NCBI RefSeq assembly: GCF_001027105.1
Contig: NZ_CP011526.1
Coordinates: 1,302,001 to 1,366,000, forward strand
Direction: 5' to 3'
DNA: 64,000 nucleotides
Source: Staphylococcus aureus
Lineage (GTDB): Bacteria > Bacillota > Bacilli > Staphylococcales > Staphylococcaceae
Positions 1 through 7,663 of the stretch are shown here, piece by piece. The first letter of the stretch is position 1. Each line of letters starts with the position of its first letter. Both the position numbers and the translations under genes were made by a program. The notes under the pieces are model-generated. The model did no database searches, was not told where the DNA came from, and was given only the letters and a program-made list of their open reading frames with translations.

Positions 1-1095
1 GTGTTGGGTCAAATTACTCAAAACAGAGATCGTGTAGATCGCAAATATTATGTTGGTAAAGGTAAAATTGAAGAAATTCAAGCATTTATTGAGTTCGAAG
101 ATATTGATGTAGTCATCACAAATGATGAATTAACGACTGCACAATCCAAATCACTAAATGAAGCTTTAGGTGTAAAAATTATTGATAGAACTCAGTTGAT
201 TCTTGAAATATTTGCATTAAGAGCAAGAAGTAAAGAAGGTAAATTGCAAGTAGAGCTAGCACAACTTGATTATTTATTACCTAGATTGCAAGGCCATGGT
301 AAAAGCCTTTCTCGTTTAGGTGGCGGTATTGGAACTAGAGGCCCTGGTGAAACGAAGTTAGAGATGGATCGCAGACATATTCGAACTCGTATGAATGAAA
401 TTAAACATCAATTGCGGACGGTAGAAGAACATCGCGAAAGATATCGAAATAAAAGAAATCAAAATCAGGTGTTTCAAGTAGCTTTAGTTGGTTATACAAA
501 TGCTGGTAAATCATCATGGTTTAATGTTTTAGCAAATGAAGAGACGTATGAAAAAGATCAATTATTTGCAACGTTAGATCCTAAAACACGACAAATTCAA
601 ATAAATGATGGATTTAATTTAATTATTTCAGATACTGTTGGTTTTATACAGAAACTACCTACGACGTTAATTGCAGCTTTTAAATCAACTTTAGAAGAGG
701 CTAAAGGTGCAGATTTATTAGTACATGTCGTAGATAGTAGCCATCCTGAATACCGTACGCAGTATGACACAGTTAATGATTTAATCAAACAATTAGATAT
801 GAGTCATATTTCTCAAATAGTTATTTTTAATAAAAAGGACTTATGTGATCATGCATCAAATCGTCCAGCAAGTGATTTGCCTAATGTTTTTGTTTCTTCT
901 AAAAATGATGGTGATAAATTACTTGTTAAGACGTTATTTATTGATGAAATCAAAAGGCAATTAACTTATTATGATGAGACAATTGCGACGAATAATGCAG
1001 ATCGATTATATTTTCTAAAACAACATACATTAGTGACTGAACTTAAATATGATGAAATTGAAAATGTTTATCGTATAAAAGGATTTAAAAAATAA
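1..1095 (+). CDS. hflX: GTPase HflX, 3' part (5' end outside window)
   Basis: This is the ribosome-associated GTPase HflX, which in other bacteria splits stalled or heat-damaged 70S ribosomes. The 364 visible codons contain the end of the N-terminal HflX domain, the glycine-rich linker with GGGIGTRGPGETKLE, and the G domain. The P-loop GYTNAGKS lies at visible codons 164-171, G3 DTVGF at 211-215 and G4 NKKD at 277-280. The family is usually about 410 residues long, so roughly 45-50 N-terminal residues are missing. The GTG at base 1 is therefore an internal valine codon and not a start. The next gene follows 18 bp downstream with its own ribosome binding site, which suggests co-transcription. 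Confidence 0.95.
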   Translation: MLGQITQNRDRVDRKYYVGKGKIEEIQAFIEFEDIDVVITNDELTTAQSKSLNEALGVKIIDRTQLILEIFALRARSKEGKLQVELAQLDYLLPRLQGHGKSLSRLGGGIGTRGPGETKLEMDRRHIRTRMNEIKHQLRTVEEHRERYRNKRNQNQVFQVALVGYTNAGKSSWFNVLANEETYEKDQLFATLDPKTRQIQINDGFNLIISDTVGFIQKLPTTLIAAFKSTLEEAKGADLLVHVVDSSHPEYRTQYDTVNDLIKQLDMSHISQIVIFNKKDLCDHASNRPASDLPNVFVSSKNDGDKLLVKTLFIDEIKRQLTYYDETIATNNADRLYFLKQHTLVTELKYDEIENVYRIKGFKK

Positions 1096-1113
1096 TAAAA
1101 GGACGAAATTCAA

Positions 1114-2352
1114 ATGAAAGATATAAGTAAGATAGTAGCTGACGTCGAATCAACGTTAGCACCATATTTTAAAGAAATTGAAGAAACAGCATATATTAAT
1201 CAAGAAAAAGTATTAAATGCATTTCATCATGTCAAAGCAACCGAAAGTGATCTACAAGGATCAACAGGATACGGGTATGATGACTTTGGACGTGATCATT
1301 TAGAAGAAATATATGCGCAGGCATTTAAAGCAGAAGATGCAATTGTTCGTCCGCAAATTATTTCAGGTACGCATGCGATTACTATTGCATTACAAAGTTT
1401 ATTAAAACATGGTGATGAATTAATTTATATAACGGGTAGTCCATATGACACTTTACTTGAAGTCATTGGCGTAAACGGAAATGGTATTGAAAGTTTAATG
1501 GAGCATGGCGTATCGTATAAAGATATTGCACTTAAAGAAGGTAAGATCGATATTGAAAGTGTGTTAGATGGGGTTTCTGAGCGCACCAAAGTAATAGCGA
1601 TTCAACGTTCGAAAGGCTATGATCAAAGACCTTCAATTCCGCTAGATGAAATTGAAAAGGTAATTACTAGGTTGAAAAACGTGCATCCTAATATTTTAAT
1701 ATTTGTGGATAACTGTTATGGGGAATTTGTTGAAAGACGTGAACCTATAGAATGTGGTGCCGATTTAATAGCAGGATCATTAATTAAAAACCCTGGCGGT
1801 GGTTTAGCTAAGATTGGTGGATACATTGCTGGTAGAAAAGATTTAATTGAACGATGTGGTTATAGATTGACAGCACCTGGTATTGGTAAAGAAGCGGGTG
1901 CATCATTAAATGCATTGCTTGAAATGTATCAAGGTTTCTTTTTAGCACCACACGTTGTCAGTCAGAGTCTTAAAGGTGCATTGTTTACTAGTTTATTTTT
2001 AGAAAAAATGAATATGAACACAACGCCGAAGTACTACGAAAAACGAACTGATTTAATTCAAACAGTTAAATTTGAAACGAAAGAACAAATGATTTCATTT
2101 TGTCAAAGTATTCAACACGCATCCCCAATTAATGCACATTTTAGTCCAGAACCTAGTTATATGCCTGGTTACGAAGATGATGTTATTATGGCAGCTGGTA
2201 CGTTTATTCAAGGTTCATCGATTGAATTATCTGCAGATGGACCTATTCGTCCTCCTTATGAAGCATATGTTCAAGGAGGATTAACATATGAACACGTTAA
2301 AATTGCTGTGACAAGAGCTGTTAATCAGTTGAAAGAACAAGGACTTATATAA
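1114..2352 (+). CDS. PLP-dependent enzyme of the methionine gamma-lyase/aluminium-resistance (YnbB) family
   Basis: The 412-residue protein is a fold-type I pyridoxal phosphate enzyme of the cystathionine beta-lyase-like family annotated as aluminium resistance protein or methionine gamma-lyase family (B. subtilis YnbB). The likely PLP lysine is K225 in SLIKNPGGG, and the aspartate of the FVDNCYGE motif lies about 25 residues earlier. The ATG at 1114 has the site AAAGGACG upstream. The gene sits between hflX and glnR, the same hflX-ynbB-glnR-glnA order as in Bacillus. The physiological substrate of the family is not established. A strong terminator follows directly. Confidence 0.88.
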   Translation: MKDISKIVADVESTLAPYFKEIEETAYINQEKVLNAFHHVKATESDLQGSTGYGYDDFGRDHLEEIYAQAFKAEDAIVRPQIISGTHAITIALQSLLKHGDELIYITGSPYDTLLEVIGVNGNGIESLMEHGVSYKDIALKEGKIDIESVLDGVSERTKVIAIQRSKGYDQRPSIPLDEIEKVITRLKNVHPNILIFVDNCYGEFVERREPIECGADLIAGSLIKNPGGGLAKIGGYIAGRKDLIERCGYRLTAPGIGKEAGASLNALLEMYQGFFLAPHVVSQSLKGALFTSLFLEKMNMNTTPKYYEKRTDLIQTVKFETKEQMISFCQSIQHASPINAHFSPEPSYMPGYEDDVIMAAGTFIQGSSIELSADGPIRPPYEAYVQGGLTYEHVKIAVTRAVNQLKEQGLI

Positions 2353-2358
2353 TAGATT

Positions 2359-2401
2359 AAATTTCACCCTAAATGATAATGTGTTTTGGGTGAAATTTTT
2401 T
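2359..2401 (+). terminator. Rho-independent terminator after the ynbB-like gene
   Basis: An 11-bp perfect stem (AAATTTCACCC / GGGTGAAATTT) with an 18-nt loop is followed by a short T run. It separates hflX-ynbB from the glnRA operon. Confidence 0.85.
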
Positions 2402-2511
2402 GCGGAGATTTATCAGATTATTTTTAAAAATTGAAAAAATATTTTAGCTGTAGATTGTTTTATGTCGTTTTAGAAGTCGAAATCGCAGTTATATCAATGT
2501 TTTAAGCTTTA

Positions 2512-2528
2512 TGTTAGAAAACCTGACA
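2512..2528 (+). promoter_or_regulatory. GlnR/TnrA-type operator of the glnRA operon
   Basis: The 17-mer TGTTAGAAAACCTGACA matches the GlnR consensus TGTNA-N7-TNACA at every fixed position. It lies 67 bp before glnR. In Bacillus the equivalent site lets GlnR repress glnRA when nitrogen is plentiful, so autoregulation is expected here. A possible -10 (TATGAT, 2552-2557) lies downstream, but I do not see a well-spaced -35. Confidence 0.85.
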
Positions 2529-2594
2529 TATTTTTGAAATCCTAAAAAAATTATGATAAGTTATTAACAAGTTCAAAAGTAGAGGAGAGGAACA

Positions 2595-2963
2595 ATGATA
2601 TCGAATGATGCAATCAGACGAAATATGGCTGTCTTCTCTATGAGTGTAGTAAGTAAGTTAACGGATTTAACGCCAAGGCAAATACGTTACTATGAAACAC
2701 ATGAACTCATCAAACCTGAAAGAACAGAAGGTCAAAAACGTCTGTTCTCACTCAATGATTTGGAAAGATTACTAGAAATTAAATCATTATTAGAAAAAGG
2801 ATTTAATATCAAAGGGATTAAACAAATCATTTATGACTCACAAGAGCATTTAACAACAGATGAACAAGAGATAAGAAAAAAGATGATTGTAGATGCCACG
2901 CAAAAGCCTATTGGAGAAACTTTGCCAATAAATCGTGGTGATTTATCCCGATTTATTAAATAA
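2595..2963 (+). CDS. glnR: MerR-family nitrogen repressor GlnR
   Basis: GlnR represses glutamine synthetase when glutamine is abundant, by sensing feedback-inhibited GlnA through its C-terminal tail. The 122-residue protein has an N-terminal MerR winged helix: the recognition segment LTPRQIRYYETHELIKPERT is at about residues 24-43 and the wing EGQKRLFS at 44-51. A helical region follows, and the tail ends in RGDLSRFIK, like the Bacillus tail. The ATG at 2595 follows an AGAGGAGAGG ribosome site. The gene ends 18 bp before the glnA start, so the two form an operon. The upstream TGTTA-N7-TGACA operator supports autoregulation. Confidence 0.97.
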   Translation: MISNDAIRRNMAVFSMSVVSKLTDLTPRQIRYYETHELIKPERTEGQKRLFSLNDLERLLEIKSLLEKGFNIKGIKQIIYDSQEHLTTDEQEIRKKMIVDATQKPIGETLPINRGDLSRFIK

Positions 2964-2981
2964 AATTTGGAGGATTTTAAA

Positions 2982-4322
2982 ATGCCAAAACGTACTTTCA
3001 CTAAAGACGACATTCGTAAATTTGCAGAAGAGGAAAATGTAAGATATTTAAGATTACAATTCACTGATATTTTAGGAACAATTAAAAATGTTGAAGTGCC
3101 TGTAAGCCAATTAGAAAAAGTACTTGATAACGAAATGATGTTTGACGGTTCTTCTATCGAAGGTTTCGTACGTATCGAAGAATCAGATATGTACTTACAT
3201 CCAGATTTAGATACTTGGGTAATCTTCCCATGGACTGCTGGACAAGGTAAAGTTGCACGTTTAATTTGTGATGTATATAAAACAGATGGAACACCATTTG
3301 AAGGGGATCCTCGTGCAAACTTAAAACGTGTATTAAAAGAAATGGAAGATTTAGGCTTCACAGACTTTAACCTAGGGCCTGAACCAGAATTCTTCTTGTT
3401 TAAGTTGGATGAAAAAGGGGAACCAACTTTAGAACTTAATGATGATGGTGGATATTTCGATTTAGCACCTACAGATTTAGGTGAAAACTGTCGTCGTGAT
3501 ATTGTTTTAGAATTAGAGGATATGGGCTTCGATATTGAAGCTAGTCACCATGAAGTTGCCCCTGGTCAACATGAAATTGACTTTAAATATGCAGATGCTG
3601 TTACAGCATGTGATAATATCCAAACATTTAAATTGGTTGTTAAAACAATCGCACGTAAACATAATTTACACGCAACATTTATGCCTAAACCATTATTCGG
3701 TGTGAATGGTAGCGGTATGCACTTTAACGTTTCATTATTCAAAGGTAAAGAAAATGCATTCTTTGATCCAAATACTGAAATGGGCTTAACGGAAACTGCA
3801 TATCAATTTACAGCAGGTGTGCTTAAAAATGCACGCGGATTTACTGCTGTATGTAACCCGTTAGTAAACTCATATAAACGTTTAGTACCTGGTTATGAAG
3901 CACCATGTTATATTGCATGGAGTGGTAAAAACCGTTCACCATTAATCCGTGTACCATCTTCAAGAGGATTATCTACTCGTATCGAAGTACGTTCAGTAGA
4001 TCCAGCTGCAAACCCATACATGGCGTTAGCTGCAATCTTAGAAGCTGGACTAGATGGTATTAAAAATAAATTAAAAGTTCCAGAACCAGTTAACCAAAAT
4101 ATTTACGAAATGAACCGTGAAGAACGTGAAGCAGTAGGCATTCAAGACTTACCTTCAACACTTTATACTGCATTAAAAGCAATGCGTGAAAATGAAGTTA
4201 TTAAAAAAGCTTTAGGAAATCATATCTATAATCAATTTATTAATTCAAAATCAATTGAATGGGATTACTACAGAACTCAAGTCTCTGAATGGGAAAGAGA
4301 TCAGTACATGAAGCAATATTAA
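2982..4322 (+). CDS. glnA: Glutamine synthetase type I (GSI-alpha)
   Basis: It makes glutamine from glutamate, ammonia and ATP in the cytosol. The 446 residues match the Gram-positive GSI-alpha length. Visible motifs are [10 protein letters not shown] near the N terminus, the metal and glutamate site GPEPEFFLF, the ATP region [20 protein letters not shown] and the NRSPLIRVP segment. There is no adenylylation-type insert, in line with control by feedback and GlnR. I use the ATG at 2982 because TGGAGG stands 8 bases before it; a TTG at 2967 in the same frame lies upstream of that site. The codon usage is biased towards highly expressed genes, unlike the region after it. Confidence 0.98.
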   Translation: MPKRTFTKDDIRKFAEEENVRYLRLQFTDILGTIKNVEVPVSQLEKVLDNEMMFDGSSIEGFVRIEESDMYLHPDLDTWVIFPWTAGQGKVARLICDVYKTDGTPFEGDPRANLKRVLKEMEDLGFTDFNLGPEPEFFLFKLDEKGEPTLELNDDGGYFDLAPTDLGENCRRDIVLELEDMGFDIEASHHEVAPGQHEIDFKYADAVTACDNIQTFKLVVKTIARKHNLHATFMPKPLFGVNGSGMHFNVSLFKGKENAFFDPNTEMGLTETAYQFTAGVLKNARGFTAVCNPLVNSYKRLVPGYEAPCYIAWSGKNRSPLIRVPSSRGLSTRIEVRSVDPAANPYMALAAILEAGLDGIKNKLKVPEPVNQNIYEMNREEREAVGIQDLPSTLYTALKAMRENEVIKKALGNHIYNQFINSKSIEWDYYRTQVSEWERDQYMKQY

Positions 4323-4357
4323 TACGCTAAACAATGATGGGAAATCAGTAATATCAA

Positions 4358-4388
4358 GGGCTAGAGCATTTTGCTTTAGCTCTTTTTT
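4358..4388 (+). terminator. Terminator of glnRA
   Basis: An 11-bp stem (GGGCTAGAGCA / TGCTTTAGCTC, with G-T pairs) and a TTT loop are followed by TTTTTT. It marks the edge of the conserved block; the AT-rich accessory region begins just after it. Confidence 0.85.
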
Positions 4389-4410
4389 GATTTGGAAAGA
4401 TGGGATTTCA

Positions 4411-4457
4411 CTTGACCACTTTTGTTAAAAAATGGATTTGGTCAAGTTTTGGTCAAG
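4411..4457. repeat. CTTGACC / GGTCAAG repeat cluster
   Basis: CTTGACC (4411-4417) is inverted relative to two direct copies of GGTCAAG (4440-4446 and 4451-4457, 11 bp apart). Direct heptamers spaced by one helical turn plus an inverted copy resemble arm-type integrase sites, but no integrase is present. The role is unknown. A similar arrangement with another heptamer lies at 6446-6507. Confidence 0.45.
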
Positions 4458-4548
4458 TAAATGTTTTATGTATTTATTTTTTTAAAGCTGGGGAAGACCA
4501 TTTTATATTTTAGTTCACATGAATTTTAATATATTTGGAGGTGATGAG

Positions 4549-4646
4549 ATGAGGCGATAAAAGAACGTCGCGAAAACGTTGAGTATTACTTGAAAATAGC
4601 CATATTCATATTACTTCTCATCGAATTCATTTGCAGAACGTTCTAA
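4549..4646 (+). pseudogene. Short hydrophobic peptide A, module 1, frame-disrupted
   Basis: A strong ribosome site (GGAGGTGATGAG) precedes ATG 4549, but that frame stops after three codons (ATG AGG CGA TAA). The -1 frame from 4554 is open to 4646. It encodes a basic N terminus followed by a hydrophobic stretch and ends LLLIEFICRTF. This looks like one small single-span peptide broken by a one-base change, or read through an unusual start. The same pattern recurs in modules 2 and 3. Confidence 0.4.
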
Positions 4647-4674
4647 GGTAAGACCCCGAAAAGAGGGACCTTAC
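4645..4674 (+). other. RNA hairpin between peptides A and B, module 1
   Basis: AAGGT / ACCTT and CCC / GGG arms form a hairpin about 28 bases before the second peptide start. Module 2 has a cleaner version at the same place, so the structure rather than the sequence seems conserved. It could be an attenuator or part of an antisense-target leader; I cannot tell which. Confidence 0.45.
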
Positions 4675-4701
4675 TACGCATTATTAAGGGGGTAATACTA
4701 T

Positions 4702-4785
4702 ATGAAAAGAGAAACAAAACAAAAAATATCTTTTTGTTTATCGATCGGTATTTTCATTTTAGTTATACTACTATTGATATTCTAA
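4702..4785 (+). CDS. Small hydrophobic peptide B, module 1 (27 aa)
   Basis: ATG 4702 follows AAGGGGGTAATACTAT, a usable ribosome site. The 27-residue product begins MKRETKQK and then has one hydrophobic span rich in I, L, V and F that runs to the stop. A basic N terminus plus one membrane span is the form of small membrane toxins and regulatory membrane peptides, but I do not recognise the family. It is followed 29 bp later by the HTH gene and preceded by a hairpin. It is homologous in layout, weakly in sequence, to the peptides at 5597 and 7126. Confidence 0.5.
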   Translation: MKRETKQKISFCLSIGIFILVILLLIF

Positions 4786-4814
4786 AAAATTAAAAATTTC
4801 GCCTCATCTAATTT

Positions 4815-5012
4815 ATGAATTGCTATGATGAAATATTCAATACAATCAAAGAATTGATAGAAAACAAAGAGATATCGAGTTATCAAATTAATAAAGATAC
4901 TGGGATAAGTTACGGTAATATTAATGCTATGCGCCGTAGAGAAAGAAGAATAGAAAATTTAAGCTTAAAGAATGCAAAGATCTTATATGAATATGCGAAA
5001 AAGGTATTGTAA
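4815..5012 (+). CDS. Small HTH DNA-binding protein, array copy 1 (65 aa)
   Basis: The 65 residues look like a compact Cro/XRE-type helix-turn-helix. Helix 1 is FNTIKELIENKEI, the turn is YQINKDTGISYGNI, and the recognition helix ends in a basic RRRERR stretch, followed by LSLKNAKILYEYAKKVL. It aligns along its full length with the proteins at 5713, 6219 and 7664, sharing the pattern I-K-TG(I/V)S, a basic loop, N-L-(S/T)-L and KLYEY. The ATG at 4815 is fixed by a TAA six bases upstream in the same frame, yet it has no clear ribosome site. Translation may be coupled to the peptide gene before it. It is probably a regulator of its own module. Confidence 0.75.
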   Translation: MNCYDEIFNTIKELIENKEISSYQINKDTGISYGNINAMRRRERRIENLSLKNAKILYEYAKKVL

Positions 5013-5045
5013 TATAAGCATTGAGTTCAATAGGCATACAATAAC

Positions 5046-5076
5046 TGCCCAAACTAGTGACTGAGTGGGTGCTTTT
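5046..5076 (+). terminator. Weak terminator-like hairpin after HTH copy 1
   Basis: GCCCA (5047-5051) can pair with TGGGT (5066-5070), followed by GCTTTT. The stem is short. I see no gene in the rest of the gap to 5438; it is AT-rich, with an irregular hairpin at about 5168-5215 ending in a T-rich run. Confidence 0.35.
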
Positions 5077-5438
5077 ATAGTATTAAAAGTTTTCTAAAAG
5101 TGAAAGAAATCATGTTTAGTGATTTACTTATGTTTTTCAAAATAGTATAATAATTTTATATAATATATAGAGCTTCAGTATACCTTTTGAGTATATATGG
5201 AGTTCTTTCTTTTTATACAAGATGTATATGTATAAATGGAAATATTTAATACATTACATAAAAACCTTTAGGTGCACTTAGAGGGATGTTAATCATAAAA
5301 AAAGAGATTTTGAAAAATATAGGCTATTATACTTTAGAATTACAAATTATAAATCTTGCCAGTGGATATGGGAGTTCAACATGTCACTTACCCCAATTTG
5401 TGGAATGTTAAATAACTATAAAGAGGAAAGGAGAAAAA

Positions 5439-5545
5439 ATGATAAGAATGGTTAAAGAAAAAGAACGAATAGCAAAATTAAATTTCGAATAGCTGTGACG
5501 AGCTTAATAATTCAAGTACTTAATTTTATCAAATCGTTCTTTTAA
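5439..5545 (+). pseudogene. Short hydrophobic peptide A, module 2, needs a -1 frame change
   Basis: AAAGGAG precedes ATG 5439. The frame encodes MIRMVKEKERIAKLNFE and stops at TAG 5490-5492. Shifting by -1 at AAATTTC (5480-5486) joins it smoothly to FRIAVTSLIIQVLNFIKSFF, ending at 5545, a basic head plus one membrane span. AAATTTC fits the X-XXY-YYZ slippery pattern in the right phase, so programmed frameshifting is possible. A simple one-base deletion is the more economical reading. The layout matches module 1. Confidence 0.4.
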
Positions 5546-5548
5546 AAA

Positions 5549-5572
5549 GGTAAAGGGCAAAAGACCTTTACC
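5549..5572 (+). other. RNA hairpin between peptides A and B, module 2
   Basis: A perfect 8-bp stem GGTAAAGG / CCTTTACC with an 8-base loop lies 24 bases before the peptide B start. There is no T run after it, so it is not a simple terminator. It is in the same position as the hairpin of module 1. Confidence 0.55.
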
Positions 5573-5596
5573 ACATTAAATAGGGAGGTGGTATTT

Positions 5597-5686
5597 ATGA
5601 CAAGAGAATTAAGGAAAAAATTAACTCTCTATCTTAACATTGCAACTTTAATATTATTTATTATTAATTTAACTAGAAAAAAATAA
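5597..5686 (+). CDS. Small hydrophobic peptide B, module 2 (29 aa)
   Basis: ATG 5597 follows AGGGAGGTGG. The peptide begins MTRELRKKL, has a hydrophobic middle (LYLNIATLILFIINL) and ends TRKK, which fits one membrane span with basic residues on both sides. The HTH gene follows 26 bp later. I do not recognise the family. The strong ribosome site and the intact frame argue that it is or was expressed. Confidence 0.5.
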   Translation: MTRELRKKLTLYLNIATLILFIINLTRKK

Positions 5687-5712
5687 ATTATTCTTTCATT
5701 TTGACAAAAATT

Positions 5713-5925
5713 ATGAACCAGTTTAAAGAAATTTATAATACAATAGAAAAATTACTAAATGATAAATCAATATCTAATTATAGAATTAATCAAGACACTG
5801 ATGTTTCTTATGGTGGTATAAGTGAATTAAGAAGCGGGAAAAGAAAAGTGAATAATTTAACTTTAGAAACAGCGGAAAAACTCTATAATTACCAAAAACA
5901 ATTAGAAATAATGATTGAAGATTAA
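5713..5925 (+). CDS. Small HTH DNA-binding protein, array copy 2 (70 aa)
   Basis: This is a paralogue of the protein at 4815. It has IEKLLNDKSI, the turn region YRINQDTDVSYGGI, a basic segment SGKRKVNN and TLETAEKLYNYQKQ. I start it at ATG 5713 (MNQFKEIYNT) because this lines up with the first residue of copy 1; a TTG at 5701 is also in frame. No clear ribosome site is seen, as with copy 1, and the spacing from peptide B is nearly the same. It is probably a transcriptional regulator of the module. Confidence 0.72.
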   Translation: MNQFKEIYNTIEKLLNDKSISNYRINQDTDVSYGGISELRSGKRKVNNLTLETAEKLYNYQKQLEIMIED

Positions 5926-5927
5926 AA

Positions 5928-5967
5928 TAAGGCCATATTTTTGAAATATCATGGAGTGAGCCTTTTA
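5928..5967 (+). terminator. Terminator after HTH copy 2
   Basis: AAGGC (5929-5933) pairs with GCCTT (5960-5964), with an inner ATATTT / AAATAT stem, followed by TT. It closes module 2. No gene is seen between here and 6218. Confidence 0.5.
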
Positions 5968-6218
5968 AGTCATCTAATTTTAAAGTATATTAAATATGGA
6001 TAACTTAATGTGAATATAAATAAAAAATTATCAAATAATATAATATAGAATAGATGGAGACAAGAAATTTTATCAATATATAAAAAAAACGCCAATACTA
6101 TTAGGTATTAGTTTATGAATTAACTAGTTTGGCAACTAGAAAAAAACAATGTATTGCTAAACGTAGTTACTGCATTAGGATTATTATAATTATAAATAGA
6201 AAGAGAGTGTGATTAATA

Positions 6219-6425
6219 ATGAATGAGATTGAAACTATTATAAGTGAAATAGAAAAGTTATTAACTAACAATACACCATATAGTATTTCAAAAAACTCAG
6301 GTGTACCACGTCAAACAGTTACTGATTTAAAGGTAGGTAAAACTAAAATAAAAGAAGCTAAATTTAAAACGATAATCAAGTTATATGAATATCAAAGAAC
6401 ATTAGAAAATAAAACAGAATGTTAA
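6219..6425 (+). CDS. Small HTH DNA-binding protein, array copy 3 (68 aa)
   Basis: The 68-residue HTH paralogue has IEKLLTNNTPYSISKNSGVP, a recognition segment RQTVTDLKVGKTKIKE, and ends KLYEYQRTLENKTEC. Unlike copies 1 and 2 it has a ribosome site (AAGAGAGTG, 9 bases before ATG 6219) and no small hydrophobic peptide that I can find in front of it. It is a stand-alone member of the array. The inverted repeat at 6446-6507 follows it. Confidence 0.72.
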   Translation: MNEIETIISEIEKLLTNNTPYSISKNSGVPRQTVTDLKVGKTKIKEAKFKTIIKLYEYQRTLENKTEC

Positions 6426-6445
6426 CAAAAATATTTTGTTAGGTT

Positions 6446-6507
6446 AGGTGGACAAGAAATTAAATTTCTAATGATTTCATGGTTGTCTGTCCACGTTTTG
6501 TCCACCT
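6446..6507. repeat. Inverted repeat AGGTGGACAA / TTGTCCACCT with an extra TGTCCAC
   Basis: A 10-bp arm at 6446-6455 is inverted at 6498-6507, and an extra direct TGTCCAC lies at 6488-6494, 11 bp from the second. The layout mirrors the 4411-4457 cluster (one inverted plus two direct copies one turn apart). From 6508 to 6970 I see only AT-rich sequence with no supportable gene. Confidence 0.45.
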
Positions 6508-6971
6508 CAATAAGATAATCTCTTAGTTTTAGAAATTGTACATGGTTAAATAATCAAAAATGCATATTATGAAATTATCATTGCCATTAAATCTTGAATG
6601 ATCTTTAAGCGATGATATAAAAGGCTGAACACAGTAAATAAGTTAACTTTAATGCAGTATTCTATACTATACATATTTTGTAATAATGTTTATGCACATA
6701 ATTTTTCATTGACAATTTTTTATATTAAATTGTGTAATTGGCATATATGATGATTTGTGATAATTATATTGTAATATAGCATTTGGTTTTATGATTCTAA
6801 AATTAATAGATTTGAAAAGTATACTTTATTTCATGAAAGTTTTTGGTACATTTATTTGAAAATGTTTTTATTACAAAGTTACATGGCTAAATGTTTCTTA
6901 ACAAAATTAATTTTTCGAGTGTAAAGAATCGTGTGGTAAACATAATTTATATAGATTATAAGGAGGTGAAA

Positions 6972-7080
6972 ATGGTCGAGGAAGTTAAAACGATAAAATA
7001 GTTTGAATGTTTTGATTTCAATTCTGGTAGGACTATTGAATTTGCAATCTAATAAGAATGTGAGGTTTGATTTAATATGA
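6972..7080 (+). pseudogene. Short hydrophobic peptide A, module 3, frame-disrupted
   Basis: AAGGAGGTGAAA precedes ATG 6972, an excellent ribosome site, but the frame (MVEEVKTIK) ends at TAG 6999-7001. A hydrophobic run, NVLISILVGLLNLQSNKN, lies in the +1 frame and runs to TGA 7078-7080. The pattern is the same as modules 1 and 2 but the shift is in the other direction. That favours independent decay over a conserved programmed shift. Confidence 0.35.
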
Positions 7081-7125
7081 AGTCATATTCTTTGAATAAA
7101 ATATTACTTTCTCACCATTAGTAAA

Positions 7126-7236
7126 ATGAAGATGACTATTAAAGTGCGAAAAACAAATAAAAAAGAGAAAATAGAATTTTTAATAGGGACGTTTATAATT
7201 ATTTTAGTAATATTAGGGTTCAAAATTATGAAATAA
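7126..7236 (+). CDS. Small hydrophobic peptide B, module 3 (36 aa)
   Basis: The open frame from ATG 7126 (a second ATG is at 7132) has a basic head, KVRKTNKKEK, then a hydrophobic span, FLIGTFIIILVILGFKIMK. It holds the position of peptide B in the other modules. I see no ribosome site, so it may no longer be expressed. The decayed HTH copy begins 24 bp later. Confidence 0.35.
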   Translation: MKMTIKVRKTNKKEKIEFLIGTFIIILVILGFKIMK

Positions 7237-7260
7237 ATGTATAGTATTTGAGAAGTCTAT

Positions 7261-7395
7261 ATGACTCCGGAAAAATTAAATTCTAAAGATATCTCAATAT
7301 CTCAAATTTAATAGACTACTGGAGTTAGTAGTTTGAATATTGAAAGACACTAATCTAATAAAAATACATAAAAGGTTAAACTTTAGAAGTGGCTG
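7261..7395 (+). pseudogene. Decayed HTH copy (array copy 4 relic)
   Basis: Read in one frame from 7261, the sequence gives EKLNSKDISISQI, two stops, then TTGVSSLNIERH and further stops. This lines up with the helix-turn-helix core of the intact copies (ELIENKEISSYQI-NKDTGISYGNI). Stop codons replace several of the conserved positions. It is clearly a dead paralogue and shows the array once had five HTH genes. No other gene is seen from 7396 to 7560. Confidence 0.6.
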
Positions 7396-7560
7396 TAAAC
7401 TTCAATGAATACTAAACATTGAAGTTTTGTAAAAGGCGTAAGGTATACAAGACAAATCGTTTATCTTTGACAAAGTAATTGATGATGAAAAGTCGTTAAT
7501 ATGTAGAAACAAAAATTGAAAATATAAAATTTAACTATTATGAAGTGATGATAGCCATTA

Positions 7561-7659
7561 ATGAATAGAAAAATAATAAAATCATTTATAGATAAAAAAT
7601 ACGTTAAGTTCACAGAATTTCGAAAAAAAGCAGAAAACATTGTACAGATATGGAGATGA
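7561..7659 (+). CDS. Uncertain 32-residue open frame before HTH copy 5
   Basis: The ATG at 7561 opens a basic 32-residue frame (MNRKIIKSFIDKKYVKFTEF at its start) that ends 4 bp before the HTH start. It has no hydrophobic span and only a weak ribosome site. It may be a leader peptide or chance. Confidence 0.2.
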   Translation: MNRKIIKSFIDKKYVKFTEFRKKAENIVQIWR

Positions 7660-7663
7660 AAAA

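Noticed and set aside
4648..7080. CRISPR-like reading of the repeated hairpins in the HTH array
   Set aside because: The hairpins are few, irregularly spaced by genes and not identical; there are no spacers and no cas genes.
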